From positions 1 to 29,740 of the forward strand of contig JAMCQR010000064.1 in assembly GCA_023379555.1 (NCBI GenBank): DNA of 29,740 nucleotides, written 5' to 3'. Position 1 is the first letter of the stretch; every line of letters starts with the position of its first letter. The notes beneath the pieces are model-generated. The model was not told where the DNA came from and did not search any database. It was given only the letters and a program-made list of their open reading frames with translations. Positions 15,802 to 24,769 of this stretch are shown piece by piece. A program made the position numbers and the translations under genes. This stretch comes from Thermoplasmatota archaeon. GTDB lineage: Archaea; Thermoplasmatota; Thermoplasmata; Thermoplasmatales; GCA-001856825.

Positions 15802-16155
15802 CTATTTTCCTGAGTCTTTGTCTACCTTTGCCATGAAATCAAGTAACTCTTCCATTATTGGTCCGACAGTCATCAGAGGAGTTCTGTGTTTCATGAAGAA
15901 CTTCCTCCCTTCTGGATTTATCTCATAATATCTTCTGACCCTTCCATTTTCAACTTTTGTGTGACTCTTCACAAATCCTCTTATCTCCATGTGTTTCAAT
16001 AGCGAATATATCTCTCCCTCGGACAGTTTCTCTCCAATTCTTTCACTTATTTCATTTTCTAGGTTGTAGCCGTGCTTCGGAGTGGACCAAATACTCTTGA
16101 GCACCAACAGGGAGATTATGCCCTTAAACTGCCTCTCTCTCTTCTCATTCCTCAT
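15802..16155 (-). CDS. PadR family transcriptional regulator
   Basis: A 117-residue winged-helix protein from ATG 16155; a longer frame begins at 16167, but a TATA-like TATTTAT lies about 28 bases upstream of 16155. The motif GYNLENEISERIGEKLSEGEIYSLLKHMEIRGF matches the PadR recognition helix region (GEIYSLLKxLE.RG), and GRVRRYYEINPEG is the wing. It probably represses a nearby gene. The divergent MFS transporter at 16246 is the obvious candidate target, an inference from layout. Confidence 0.88.
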   Translation of the reverse strand: MRNEKRERQFKGIISLLVLKSIWSTPKHGYNLENEISERIGEKLSEGEIYSLLKHMEIRGFVKSHTKVENGRVRRYYEINPEGRKFFMKHRTPLMTVGPIMEELLDFMAKVDKDSGK

Positions 16156-16245
16156 ACAGCGTAGCATAGGATTTTGATAGATAAATATGTAATCCTGACT
16201 TGATTCACTTGGTAAACAATAATTACTTGAAATGATTCCAAGACA

Positions 16246-17451
16246 GTGAAAAACTGGAAGGTCAGCGTTCTGATATTCACTTCACTTGCTCATTTCATAA
16301 ATGATGGTTATGGCCTCATGTTTTCAGTTCTCATCGCCTATTATGATAACATTCAAGGAGTTCAGCTATGGGTACTCGGAGCGATAGCAATCATTTACAC
16401 TCTCATATCGGGGTTTATCAGCACTCCGGCGAGCATATACGCTGACCGGAGAGGGCTCCAGAAAGAACTGATGGCTTTAGGACTCTTACTTGACGGCATC
16501 TCGGCACCCTTTTTTGCACTACCCTTTATCCTGCCCCATTACGCTTATCCCCTTATGGGTATTGGAGCTGTATTCCTCGGGATAGGACAATCTCTGTATC
16601 ACCCGATGGGAGCATACTTAATTTCAGTGGCGTTCGAACATTCATCGGCCCCATCCGCAATGGGTTTGAACGGATCATTTGGTAGCCTCGGAAGGGCCCT
16701 TTTCCCAATACTGGTAGTAGCGGTCATATCAACTCTTGGCAGCTTCGCGGGAGTCAACATTCTGGGTGCAGTCGCGATAGTATCTGGTATATTGATCCAG
16801 ATTCTCCTGACTGGACGCAATCAGCCGACATTGCACAAGGATATAGGGAAGGGACAATCATTTTCGGGGATAGGAAGATTCAGATACTTCATTTTACCAG
16901 TCACGGCAATAACCTTTTTCAGGTCAATGACTCTTTCAGCCTCAACCACTTATGCACCTGTCTATGTCACCAGACTTTTCAATTCGCACATACTAATGGG
17001 AGAAATATTGACGATTTCGTATGCTACTGCAATAATAGGGCAACCATATTTCGGGAGAGTAACATCGAAGAGAGGAGGCAGGTTCACCGTTACTCTCACC
17101 ATTCTGGCTTCGACTCTCATGTTCATCGTCTTTCTATACGTCGGAAAAAATCTCCCCCTCCTTCTGCTTTCTTTTTCTGCTTATTCATTTTTTGCCATGA
17201 GTGCATTCCCGGTACTCCTGGGATACGTGAGCCAGGTGATTCCCAAGGAGTTTTCCACGACAGTGTCTGGGATCACTTGGGGTCTTGGGACCACTATTGG
17301 AGGGGCAGTTGGAATTGCCCTGGCGTCAACGTTGATCCTGTTCGGGATGTCAATTTACTTCTCATTCTGGGTACTCACTGCCTTTTCAATTCTTGCCTCA
17401 GCCTTATTGCCATTTCTTTACAGCAGGAAGTTAGACCTCCCTCCATCTTGA
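16246..17451 (+). CDS. MFS transporter
   Basis: A 401-residue protein with about 12 membrane segments. The motif A loop reads PASIYADRRGLQKE, and residues near 120 (GQSLYHPMGAYL) recall fosmidomycin/efflux-type MFS proteins, which share a GxxxxHP motif. The start is GTG 16246, with an AATAATTACT-type box about 25 bases upstream. It is divergent from the PadR regulator, a common arrangement for a drug or metabolite exporter with its repressor. The last 21 bases overlap the convergent ABC permease. Substrate is unknown. Confidence 0.88.
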   Translation: MKNWKVSVLIFTSLAHFINDGYGLMFSVLIAYYDNIQGVQLWVLGAIAIIYTLISGFISTPASIYADRRGLQKELMALGLLLDGISAPFFALPFILPHYAYPLMGIGAVFLGIGQSLYHPMGAYLISVAFEHSSAPSAMGLNGSFGSLGRALFPILVVAVISTLGSFAGVNILGAVAIVSGILIQILLTGRNQPTLHKDIGKGQSFSGIGRFRYFILPVTAITFFRSMTLSASTTYAPVYVTRLFNSHILMGEILTISYATAIIGQPYFGRVTSKRGGRFTVTLTILASTLMFIVFLYVGKNLPLLLLSFSAYSFFAMSAFPVLLGYVSQVIPKEFSTTVSGITWGLGTTIGGAVGIALASTLILFGMSIYFSFWVLTAFSILASALLPFLYSRKLDLPPS

Positions 17452-18180
17452 CCTCTTAAGGGCAAGATAGGTTATTACCAGTGTGACTGCAACAAGGATT
17501 AACCACGATTCAATGAAACCATTTGTCCCCAGGTTGATGAAACCCGTCGCACTCTGGGCGATTTCTGCCGAATATGTGGTCGGTGAAAGATAAGTGAGAT
17601 ACCTGTAGGGAAATGGAATATAACTGATGGGATAATATACAGGAGGAAGGGTAGTGAGGATGGGGGAAAGTATACCGGAAAAGGCCCAGCTCTGGATGAT
17701 ATCCGAAGAAAAAGTTGACAGAAGGAATCCAAGAGATATTGAGAATACAAAAATAGTTGACATATCCAAGAACACGAAAACCCATCCGATGATTGTAGAT
17801 TTTACGAACAGCGCGTTCAGTATTATCAGCAAGGAAATTGTTGGTAAAGAATAGACCAATTCGGACAGTGCCATTCCCGTTATATAAACTCCAGCTGAAG
17901 TTGGAGAGCTGACTACCATGTCCTGCACTCTCATGTCATTTTTCAAATGAGAGAGATCCCCTTGAAGTGAAGTCCCGCTCATTACCATGTTCATTATAAG
18001 TGCTCCTTCTGCTGCTACAGCAAGCAGCTTTCCGTGGCTCGCAAACGTCACGACAGCCAGCATAGACAGGGGGGCTAGAAGAGTGCTGATCAGTACGACG
18101 GGATAGTTCAGCATTGCGTATATTGAATTCACCAGAACAGACGCATATATCTGGCTGGCAACATTTCTCTTAATACTCAT
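17431..18180 (-). CDS. ABC-2 type transporter permease
   Basis: A 249-residue membrane protein with about six hydrophobic segments and the ABC-2 pattern, including the late SGILSPILTTLPPVYYPISYIPFPYRYLTYLSPTTY loop, typical of drug- or lipid-exporter permeases. It overlaps the ATPase gene upstream by 11 bases, so the pair is translated together as one exporter. The exported compound cannot be named. Confidence 0.87.
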   Translation of the reverse strand: MSIKRNVASQIYASVLVNSIYAMLNYPVVLISTLLAPLSMLAVVTFASHGKLLAVAAEGALIMNMVMSGTSLQGDLSHLKNDMRVQDMVVSSPTSAGVYITGMALSELVYSLPTISLLIILNALFVKSTIIGWVFVFLDMSTIFVFSISLGFLLSTFSSDIIQSWAFSGILSPILTTLPPVYYPISYIPFPYRYLTYLSPTTYSAEIAQSATGFINLGTNGFIESWLILVAVTLVITYLALKRSRWREV

Positions 18181-19066
18181 CCTCTCCCCCCACCAGTTTC
18201 TCGAATATGTTGCCTAGCGATACTTCCTCAACGGTGAATCTTGTTTTGGTTTCTATCAGAGTCGGTATGAGTTCATAAATGGTCTTCTGGTTTCCGTAAA
18301 CAAAATATTCATCAGGAGATACCCTTGAAACACTACCATCTTCGATTTTCAGGTTTGTGGTAGATGAATATACCTTGAGCACGTATGGATGTTTTATCCT
18401 CTTCCTTAGGTCAGATATAGTACCATTATCCATGATTTTCCCGTGGTCCAGGATGCATATCAGGTCACCCAGTTTCTCAGCCTCTTCCAAATAATGTGTG
18501 GTGAGGATTATCAGCCTATCTCTCTTCAATTTGTCAAGAATACCCCACAATTCTTTTCTCGATATGTAATCAAGACCAGTGGTTGGTTCATCGAGGAAGA
18601 TTACTGACGCTTCGCTTGCAATTACCGTTGCGACCATAAGCTTTCTCTTCTGCCCACCTGATAGCTTCCTATTTTTAACATTTTCAACTTCTGCAAGGTC
18701 CATGGACCTCAGAGCTTCTTTTGCAATGGATCTAGCTTCACTGTGGGTATAACCTCTCCACATTAAATATGAGGAGACAGTCTGAATCGGGGTAAGCCAG
18801 GGGGCCGGACGTGCTTCCTGGGGGACAGCCGCTATCTGTTCTCTGACCTTATACGGCTGGGTGATAATATCATACCCATTTAGGGTCGCGCTACCAGAAG
18901 TTGGGAGCAACTGGGTGGAGAGTATCCTGACCAGAGTTGTTTTACCAGCCCCATTTTTGCCTATTATAGAATATATACCATTCATGCTGATTTCAAGGTC
19001 TATACCACTCAATGCCGTGTTTTTCCCCTCGTAAGTCTTTGCTAACTGGATGCTGGTTATATCCAT
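18170..19066 (-). CDS. ABC transporter ATP-binding protein
   Basis: A 298-residue nucleotide-binding subunit. Walker A GKNGAGKT is at 36-43, the signature LSGGQKRK near 136, Walker B VIFLDEPTTGLD follows it, and the switch histidine is in ILTTHYLEEAEKLGD. A C-terminal extension (~210-298) is typical of the ABC-2 exporter group. It pairs with the overlapping permease gene. CTTATAACC about 26 bases upstream of 19066 is the likely TATA box. The regulator is unknown. Confidence 0.93.
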   Translation of the reverse strand: MDITSIQLAKTYEGKNTALSGIDLEISMNGIYSIIGKNGAGKTTLVRILSTQLLPTSGSATLNGYDIITQPYKVREQIAAVPQEARPAPWLTPIQTVSSYLMWRGYTHSEARSIAKEALRSMDLAEVENVKNRKLSGGQKRKLMVATVIASEASVIFLDEPTTGLDYISRKELWGILDKLKRDRLIILTTHYLEEAEKLGDLICILDHGKIMDNGTISDLRKRIKHPYVLKVYSSTTNLKIEDGSVSRVSPDEYFVYGNQKTIYELIPTLIETKTRFTVEEVSLGNIFEKLVGGEDEY

Positions 19067-19197
19067 AAACTTCGAGGGAATCCTAAATGGTTATAAGAAT
19101 TTTTTAGTACTAAAAGAAATTGACGGATACGGATAGGACATTACTCCCTACAAGGGAAAAAGCTAATAGTCTGAAAATAGAATCAAAAAGGGAAAAT

Positions 19198-20058
19198 TTA
19201 GGAACCAGTGTTCCCGCTAGAAATCTTTATGATTTTTTCCACAATTCCTCTAAAACTCACAGCACTCCTTGACTCTGGATGTGCGAGAGTGAAAGGAGTT
19301 CCCTCATCTCCATCCTCGACTACTGTCGGCTCGAGAGGTATTGAACCAAGGAAATTTATCCCGTATTCTTTTGAAATTCTTTCGCCACTTCCTTTGTTGA
19401 AGATGTACGTCACCTTTCCACAATGGGGGCAGACAAATTCACTCATATTCTCAATGAGTCCAACAATTGGCACCTTGAGCTGCTTTGCGAAATTTATCGC
19501 CTTTTTGACGTCCAGCATTGCAACTTCTTGAGGCGTTCCGACTATTATGAAACCGTTAATTTTAGGGATAAGTTGGATGATGGAAAGAGGTTCATCTCCT
19601 GTGCCAGGCGGCAGATCAAATATCAGATAATCCAACGGACCCCATTTTACGTCCTTTATAAATTGTTCTATCATCTTGTGTTTGAGGGCACCTCTCCAGA
19701 CCACAGGGGTATCCCTTGAAGGGAGGAAATATTCTATAGAGATTACCCTGAGATTGTTGTTGTATCTTACAGGGATGATCTTGTTGTCCTCATCAGGATA
19801 TGGTTTATCGTCTATTAGCCCAAGCATCTGCGGAATGTCTGGTCCGTGAATATCCGCATCGATCAAGCCTACATTCAGTCCCTTGTTTGAAAGCTCTACT
19901 GCGAGATTCACTGCGACGGTGGTCTTCCCTACCCCTCCCTTTCCACTTATTACCACAAGGATATTCTTTATGTTCTTTATACTTTCATCTTCCGGGCTTA
20001 TCTTGAAGTCCACAGGGATCTTTGGAGGGGGCTCATTCTTGGTTATCGTACCGGGCAT
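19198..20058 (-). CDS. Mrp/NBP35-like Fe-S cluster carrier ATPase
   Basis: The protein has 286 residues. The deviant Walker A GKGGVGKTT is at 39-47, with DADIHGPDIPQMLG and DLPPGTGDEP, hallmarks of Mrp/ApbC/NBP35. The CPHCG motif near 209-213 provides the bridging cysteines of the cluster-carrying dimer. It should transfer Fe-S clusters to target enzymes in the cytosol. An Fe-S-dependent thiolase is encoded at 8459. The start overlaps a CATATG palindrome shared with the divergent frame; upstream TATA is at about 20088-20096. Confidence 0.93.
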   Translation of the reverse strand: MPGTITKNEPPPKIPVDFKISPEDESIKNIKNILVVISGKGGVGKTTVAVNLAVELSNKGLNVGLIDADIHGPDIPQMLGLIDDKPYPDEDNKIIPVRYNNNLRVISIEYFLPSRDTPVVWRGALKHKMIEQFIKDVKWGPLDYLIFDLPPGTGDEPLSIIQLIPKINGFIIVGTPQEVAMLDVKKAINFAKQLKVPIVGLIENMSEFVCPHCGKVTYIFNKGSGERISKEYGINFLGSIPLEPTVVEDGDEGTPFTLAHPESRSAVSFRGIVEKIIKISSGNTGS

Positions 20059-20127
20059 ATGGTCACCACCACCGTTATCCTAAGTCGATATAAGTATTCT
20101 TGTCAGTCATTCGAAAATTGTATCAAA

Positions 20128-20138
20128 TTACTTTATAT
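20128..20138 (+). promoter_or_regulatory. TATA-like box of the surface protein gene
   Basis: CTTTATATGGA is centred about 27 bases upstream of the ATG at 20161. This supports a start there rather than at the more distant upstream ATG codons of the same frame. Confidence 0.5.
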
Positions 20139-20160
20139 GGAAATAGAAATACTGAATAGA

Positions 20161-21630
20161 ATGAAAAGTCTGGTCGCTCTTTCAGTGCTCGTCATTCTTT
20201 TGCTGTCCACCGTCTACGCAGTCGGATCCTCGCCCCAGCATTCAAGGGAGTATAATGGTACCTATGTTCAGTACTGGACCTACGGCCAGAACATCATCAA
20301 TTTTTCAGCAAAGATAAACGGAGTAAATGAACTGGTTTTCAGGAGCATAAATGAGAGTCAAGCCATAACAATGATCGGCATGAATAGTTCAATAGTTGCT
20401 TATGACACATTCATGACTCCAATATCATTCCGTGGTCTCGGGACTCTCAGCTTCCTGCTGGCAAGTGGTCTGGAGACCGAGAATGATTCGATGTTTGGGG
20501 CGAATGAGATCACAATTTCAAATGACTTTTTCAGGGGGATGATAGTGACTGACGGAACTATCACGCAACAGGGTGGTTGGATCCAGATAAACGACACAGT
20601 TCCATTCTTTGCACTGTACGTCACACTACCATTTTCTTACATCAATGTAATGGTCAATAATTATGTCATGAGCGGAAATGATTATCTGGGAAATTATAGC
20701 GAATATGAAGAGGAAGGAGGGAATATAATGAACTATTCCTTGCTCAGCGAAAACAGTTCTGTCACAGTATTCCGTTCATTGTCATTTAACTCGAGTGGAG
20801 GAATTATGGAGGATAACGTACTTGCCCAGCCAATTCTGCAATTACACGATGCACAATCCCCTTCGATCTATGGATATACCGGGTCCGGTACATACAACAT
20901 TTCACTTTCTGAGGGGTATACACTGGCAGAGTCATCGAGGTCCAATGTTACGATCCCTTCAATTCCGAACATGATTCTGTCAAATATGACATTCATTAAT
21001 TTTCAATCTGAGACATTTATGATAGACCTTGATGGAAGGAATATCGGACTAATTCACGTGTTCGGTTCCTCTATAACTGAAGGAAGTAATCAACTGCTTA
21101 TTTCTCCATATTCAACCTTTTCCATCAATTTCAAGCCGGTTCCGCTATCATCCACTGGGCTCATGGCGAACAGTTCAAACAATGTGACTGTTTCTGCTGA
21201 AATACTGCTAGACCAATCTCCGTCATTTTTCTCCTATTCCTACAACGTTTCCATAAGATCAGTTGTGTTCAAGAACGGTACTTTCTCTGCCGATGTGTAC
21301 CAGATGGGAAATTCCACATACCTGATAGTACTTCCCAGGGGTTTCCGTGTACTGAACGTAACCGTAAATGGACATGCATTTCATTCCGGAGTTATGAACA
21401 ATGGCTACAGGACAATCAATAATACTAACGGAAGTGCAATTCTTCTTGCAATAAACCAGACAGGAAACATATCAATTGCCCTTTCTGTCATCAGTATCAA
21501 TGAGTTTCATAGGATCATTTCTCTATTTGGATTATTCCTCATCGTATCTGCAGCCCTCATAATAGCGGCCATAAGCTTGATATTTTACGCACGGCGGAAG
21601 TCCTTGAAAATTTACGAAAAAGATAATTAA
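20161..21630 (+). CDS. Secreted, C-terminally anchored surface protein of unknown function
   Basis: The protein has 489 residues from the ATG at 20161; the frame stays open to 20059. The N-terminus MKSLVALSVLVILLLSTVYAV is a signal peptide, and a C-terminal membrane helix (LFGLFLIVSAALIIAAISLIFYA) is followed by a short basic tail. The body is rich in N-X-S/T sequons (for example NGT, NFS, NES, NSS, NYS, NMS), so heavy N-glycosylation is expected, and has few cysteines. Such architecture fits an S-layer-associated or cell-surface glycoprotein. No catalytic motif is seen. It is divergent from mrp. Confidence 0.78.
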   Translation: MKSLVALSVLVILLLSTVYAVGSSPQHSREYNGTYVQYWTYGQNIINFSAKINGVNELVFRSINESQAITMIGMNSSIVAYDTFMTPISFRGLGTLSFLLASGLETENDSMFGANEITISNDFFRGMIVTDGTITQQGGWIQINDTVPFFALYVTLPFSYINVMVNNYVMSGNDYLGNYSEYEEEGGNIMNYSLLSENSSVTVFRSLSFNSSGGIMEDNVLAQPILQLHDAQSPSIYGYTGSGTYNISLSEGYTLAESSRSNVTIPSIPNMILSNMTFINFQSETFMIDLDGRNIGLIHVFGSSITEGSNQLLISPYSTFSINFKPVPLSSTGLMANSSNNVTVSAEILLDQSPSFFSYSYNVSIRSVVFKNGTFSADVYQMGNSTYLIVLPRGFRVLNVTVNGHAFHSGVMNNGYRTINNTNGSAILLAINQTGNISIALSVISINEFHRIISLFGLFLIVSAALIIAAISLIFYARRKSLKIYEKDN

Positions 21631-21649
21631 CCTTATTCGTTGCAGTCTC

Positions 21650-21937
21650 ATGGAAATATTCAAGGTCCCAGTTTCTAAGAAAAAGGAGCTAGACGTCGTA
21701 CTCTCGAAAGACCCAATTTTCAGGCTGTCCATAACAATCAAAGATTCTTCTGTCATAAGTGAAAGTGGTTTCCTGTACGTCGTCGTGGAGGGACTTGAGG
21801 AAAGGATAGTCATTGCTAGGAGTGAATTCTCAGCGATATCTGAGAAGATTTCAGAGGAAGAGAAATCAAAGGTCGTGGCATATATAGAGAAGGAAAGGGA
21901 GAACGTTTATAGCGGACTTGGTTCTATTTTCGGATAG
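21650..21937 (+). CDS. Unknown 95-residue protein, coupled to nep1
   Basis: No family recognised. The sequence is charged, with FRLSITIKDSSVISESGFLYVVVEGLEERIVIARSEF suggesting a small beta-sheet followed by a helix (SEEEKSKVVAYIEKERENVYS). The stop is one base before the nep1 ATG (TAG-G-ATG), so the two are translationally coupled. A role beside ribosome assembly is inference. GATAATTAA, about 24 bases upstream of its ATG, is the likely TATA box. Confidence 0.68.
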   Translation: MEIFKVPVSKKKELDVVLSKDPIFRLSITIKDSSVISESGFLYVVVEGLEERIVIARSEFSAISEKISEEEKSKVVAYIEKERENVYSGLGSIFG

Positions 21938-21938
21938 G

Positions 21939-22547
21939 ATGAAATTCCTTCTTGCTGATACTGAAATAGAATTGATACCTCCTCTGATGCACAGTGAGAA
22001 TCTGGTTGTTGAGTCCTGCAAGAGGAAGGGTAAATCTCCTCAGAACTGCATTCTGGACTATTTTGAATTCCCTAACCTGATCAAGAAATACTTCCCGGAG
22101 AAGGAAAAAAGAATGGCAAGACTATACATTCCTTACTTCTTTGCTAGACTTAATGAGGAATCAGTAGTTGGAAATTATCTTCCTGTAGATTATGCTGTAC
22201 ACACCAAGAACAACATCATAATTGAAAGGGATGAGATAGGCGACATTGTGGATTATGACTCCTTCAAAAATGAGCTGGAGAATAAATTGAATAATCCAAG
22301 AAGAATTTCACACCTGAATGATTACCTGAGTACTTGGGAGGACAGAGAAATCGCAGTGCTTCATCCCCGCGGAAGAAGAATAAAACGATTTGACAGGGAG
22401 TCGATACTGATCATTGGAGGATTTGCTGAAGGAGACTATCTGTCAGATCTCAAGAATTTCAGCAAAATCTCGGTATACGATAAAGAGCTGACTGTTCCAG
22501 CGACTCTTGAGCTTGTCCATTCCATGCTGATAAATCAGAGACAATGA
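21939..22547 (+). CDS. nep1: Nep1 (16S rRNA pseudouridine N1-methyltransferase)
   Basis: A 202-residue SPOUT protein. LLADTEIELIP at the start, VHTKNNIIIE in the middle, IPRR-like NNPRRISHLNDYL, and LIIGGFAEGDY near the C-terminus match archaeal Nep1/Emg1 landmarks (VHTRN, PRN.NRF, IGGFPHGDF). The closing VYDKELTVPATL corresponds to the SAM-binding knot end. It should methylate the pseudouridine at position ~914 of 16S rRNA and help 30S assembly. ATG 21939 follows the upstream stop by one base. Confidence 0.85.
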   Translation: MKFLLADTEIELIPPLMHSENLVVESCKRKGKSPQNCILDYFEFPNLIKKYFPEKEKRMARLYIPYFFARLNEESVVGNYLPVDYAVHTKNNIIIERDEIGDIVDYDSFKNELENKLNNPRRISHLNDYLSTWEDREIAVLHPRGRRIKRFDRESILIIGGFAEGDYLSDLKNFSKISVYDKELTVPATLELVHSMLINQRQ

Positions 22548-22596
22548 CATTCACCTGATGGTAATTTACTAAGGCAATGTTGATTAACCCGTGCAC

Positions 22597-23907
22597 TTAG
22601 AAGGGACCAGCAAGGCGCTGCATAAATGTTCTCTTTCTTGTGATAGAATCTGCGTTTCCTATGTCCTTTCTCATGTAATAATCTCCCCTTATAGCATCTT
22701 CCAGACCTTGGAATTTTGTAAGTGCGCCTTCTAGATTATTGTCCTCCGACAAAATCGCCAAGCTCCTAGACTTCGTTTGAATCAGGTATTTACCACGCGA
22801 GTTCACTGACGCGTAAAAGAATCTCAGTCCCCTGGAGATCAATAGTTCTTCATTCACCAGAATTTTAGATGGATTAGGATCCTGCCCGTACCCAATCGGA
22901 ACAAGGTACCTGAGTATGCTGACAGAATCCCTAAAACTCAATCTGACAGAGCCTCTGTTGAATATTGAAATCGCAACATCCATTATCGAATCGTTTAGGA
23001 GTGAGAGGACGTTTATTCCCTCAGGGTCTCCCATTCTTGCATTTATTTCAATAACTTTTGGTCCTTCACTTGTTGACATGAACTGACCGTAAATTGGACC
23101 TGTATAATTAATCCCGTCCTCTGCTAGAGCAAGAACTATTTTTCTGAGTATCGTCTGGGCAGCAGTTATGTGGCTCGGTGGTATGAATGGCAACCCTCTT
23201 GTCGAAAAAGAAATTGAGCCCATTCCTCCTGTATTCGGTCCGCTATCTCCTTCATATGCTCTCTTATAATCCTGGACTATCGGAAAAAAGTGGATCGTGT
23301 CATTAAAGACAAGAGCCTGCAGGCTGAACTCCTCACCCTCGACCTTCCTTTCAATAAGGATTTTGCTGTAATTTGAACCCAGGTATTTTCCAATGACCGC
23401 AATTCCCTCTTCTCTTGAATTGAAATGGGTTCCCTGCACCATTACACCCTTCCCTCCGGTCAGTCCATCCGGTTTGATTACAAAGTCATAATCAATTGCA
23501 TCTACGTATTTTCGTGCCTTATCTAAATCTGTAAAAGAGGCGCTATCAACTCCCCCCTCAATCCCCTTTTCTTTCATTAGGATCCTCAGGAAGGCCTTCG
23601 ATGTCTCAAGTTTTGCGGCTTTAGATGACGGCGCAAATACTCTGAATCCATCTGAGATAAGGACGTCGCTGACCCCAGATGCCAGTGGAGTCTCAGGTCC
23701 AATAAAAATGCAATCAGGCTTGTACCTTGTTGCTACTCCCCTTATGAAATCTGTATCGTGATCCTGAAAAATATAGAACTTCTTGGATACTCTGGCAAGT
23801 CCGGGATTTTTATTAGGAGATATGGTAATCAGTTCTGCACCTGACTTTATAATAGAGAGGGCGAGAGCATGTTCCCTCCCTCCGCCACCAATCAGCAGCG
23901 CCTTCAA
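22597..23907 (-). CDS. purD: Phosphoribosylamine-glycine ligase (GAR synthetase)
   Basis: A 436-residue ATP-grasp enzyme of usual length. The N-terminal Rossmann segment LLIGGGGREHALALSI is followed by the ATP-grasp core: KPDGLTGGKGVMV, GEEFSLQALV, and the metal-binding EINARMGDPEG. It catalyses the second step of purine synthesis. It overlaps scpB by 4 bases and so shares its transcript. No other pur genes are adjacent, which leaves purine genes scattered in this genome. Confidence 0.95.
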   Translation of the reverse strand: MKALLIGGGGREHALALSIIKSGAELITISPNKNPGLARVSKKFYIFQDHDTDFIRGVATRYKPDCIFIGPETPLASGVSDVLISDGFRVFAPSSKAAKLETSKAFLRILMKEKGIEGGVDSASFTDLDKARKYVDAIDYDFVIKPDGLTGGKGVMVQGTHFNSREEGIAVIGKYLGSNYSKILIERKVEGEEFSLQALVFNDTIHFFPIVQDYKRAYEGDSGPNTGGMGSISFSTRGLPFIPPSHITAAQTILRKIVLALAEDGINYTGPIYGQFMSTSEGPKVIEINARMGDPEGINVLSLLNDSIMDVAISIFNRGSVRLSFRDSVSILRYLVPIGYGQDPNPSKILVNEELLISRGLRFFYASVNSRGKYLIQTKSRSLAILSEDNNLEGALTKFQGLEDAIRGDYYMRKDIGNADSITRKRTFMQRLAGPF

Positions 23908-24389
23908 GTGACCACCTTGGGCTCCTCTTGAATTTTCTCCTTCAGCTGCTTACCATATTTTGAGTAGAATGTCTTTGTGAGCTTTAATAACCTCCTGGTT
24001 CCTCTCTGTTCTATCTCGACATAACCTACCCTCACCAGGTGGTCTATTTCCTTCTGCGCTTTATTCCCCCTCACTCTCTCCACCGTTGAAAAATAAACAT
24101 TCCTTCGGTTGTAAAGGATTCCAATTATCTCCAATTCTCCTTTGCTAAGTTCACTTTCCGAATACCTGAATGCAATTTCAGAGTACTGATTCCTTATTCC
24201 AATTTTATATTTCTTCCCTATTTTCTTCAGTTCTAGTGATGTGTTTGTAAACCTCTTTTCCAGGTGCCTGAAAATCCTGCTGACATCGTTTGCTCCTAGG
24301 GAAAGAGCTTCACATATCTCAGATTTACTTAAAGGGTTGAGAGTTGCTAAAAGTAGTGCTTCAACTTTGTTCTCCAGTTCCTCAACCAT
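23904..24389 (-). CDS. scpB: Segregation and condensation protein B
   Basis: The protein has 161 residues with two winged-helix units. The first (KVEALLLATLNPLSKSEICEAL) and the linking KKIGKKYKIGIRNQYSEIAFRYS match ScpB. The second (LSKGELEIIGILYNRR...VERVRGNKAQKEIDHLVRVGYVEI) is the typical C-terminal unit. ScpB works with SMC and ScpA in chromosome organisation. It is the first gene after the RNase P RNA gene on the same strand (about 40 bases away) and overlaps purD by 4 bases. Confidence 0.85.
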   Translation of the reverse strand: MVEELENKVEALLLATLNPLSKSEICEALSLGANDVSRIFRHLEKRFTNTSLELKKIGKKYKIGIRNQYSEIAFRYSESELSKGELEIIGILYNRRNVYFSTVERVRGNKAQKEIDHLVRVGYVEIEQRGTRRLLKLTKTFYSKYGKQLKEKIQEEPKVVT

Positions 24390-24428
24390 TGTGGCTTTAT
24401 AGTAATCTCAATTATAGTTTTTATGTTG

Positions 24429-24730
24429 AGGGGGTGCCCCTGGTAAGCCCCCTTCTGTTAGCCTCAAAGAGGTTCGTGGCATTTGACTGTGCATCCTACC
24501 CGTTCCTCAGGCAGTTGTTCACTGGAACTGCTTGGATTTGCTTCCATCTCGTTTCCCCTGTCTCAACATATTTTCAGGAACGTCACCTTCCAAAGGATCA
24601 CCCTTTGCTGAAACTGTGGCATTTCTTATGAGGGAACGCAGGTCTCTCAACCTGGGATTTATCCAGACTACTGCCGGAAGGGGGGACTTTCCTCACCATT
24701 TAATGGCGACGGCCACTCCGGGGCTCCCCA
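24429..24730 (-). ncRNA. rnpB: RNase P RNA
   Basis: Read on the minus strand, the 5' part carries GGGGAGCCCC and the 3' end GGGGCACCCC, which pair as helix P1 with one A-A mismatch. The universal core GAGGAAAGTCC (about 24684-24694) and the 3' ACAGAAGGGGGCTTACC (about 24442-24458) are the CR-I and CR-V landmarks of RNase P RNA. The section GACAGGGGAAACGAG lies between. The length of about 302 bases fits archaeal type A. It is the catalytic RNA that cuts tRNA 5' leaders. Ends are set by P1 pairing, so a few bases are uncertain. Confidence 0.93.
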
Positions 24731-24748
24731 ATCAGTGATGAGGATTGT

Positions 24749-24757
24749 CTATTTATC
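24749..24757 (-). promoter_or_regulatory. TATA-like box of the RNase P RNA gene
   Basis: The minus-strand GATAAATAG lies 23 bases upstream of the proposed RNA 5' end, preceded by a purine-rich run (AAAAGGA) compatible with a BRE. Confidence 0.45.
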
Positions 24758-24769
24758 TCCTTTTAATGA

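Noticed and set aside
20059..20160. Longer N-terminus of the surface protein starting at the CATATG
   Set aside because: The extension would put charged, unlikely residues before the signal peptide, and the TATA box fits the ATG at 20161.
24344..24738. Plus-strand open frames across the RNase P RNA region
   Set aside because: They lie antisense to a well-supported structural RNA and have no protein-like features.
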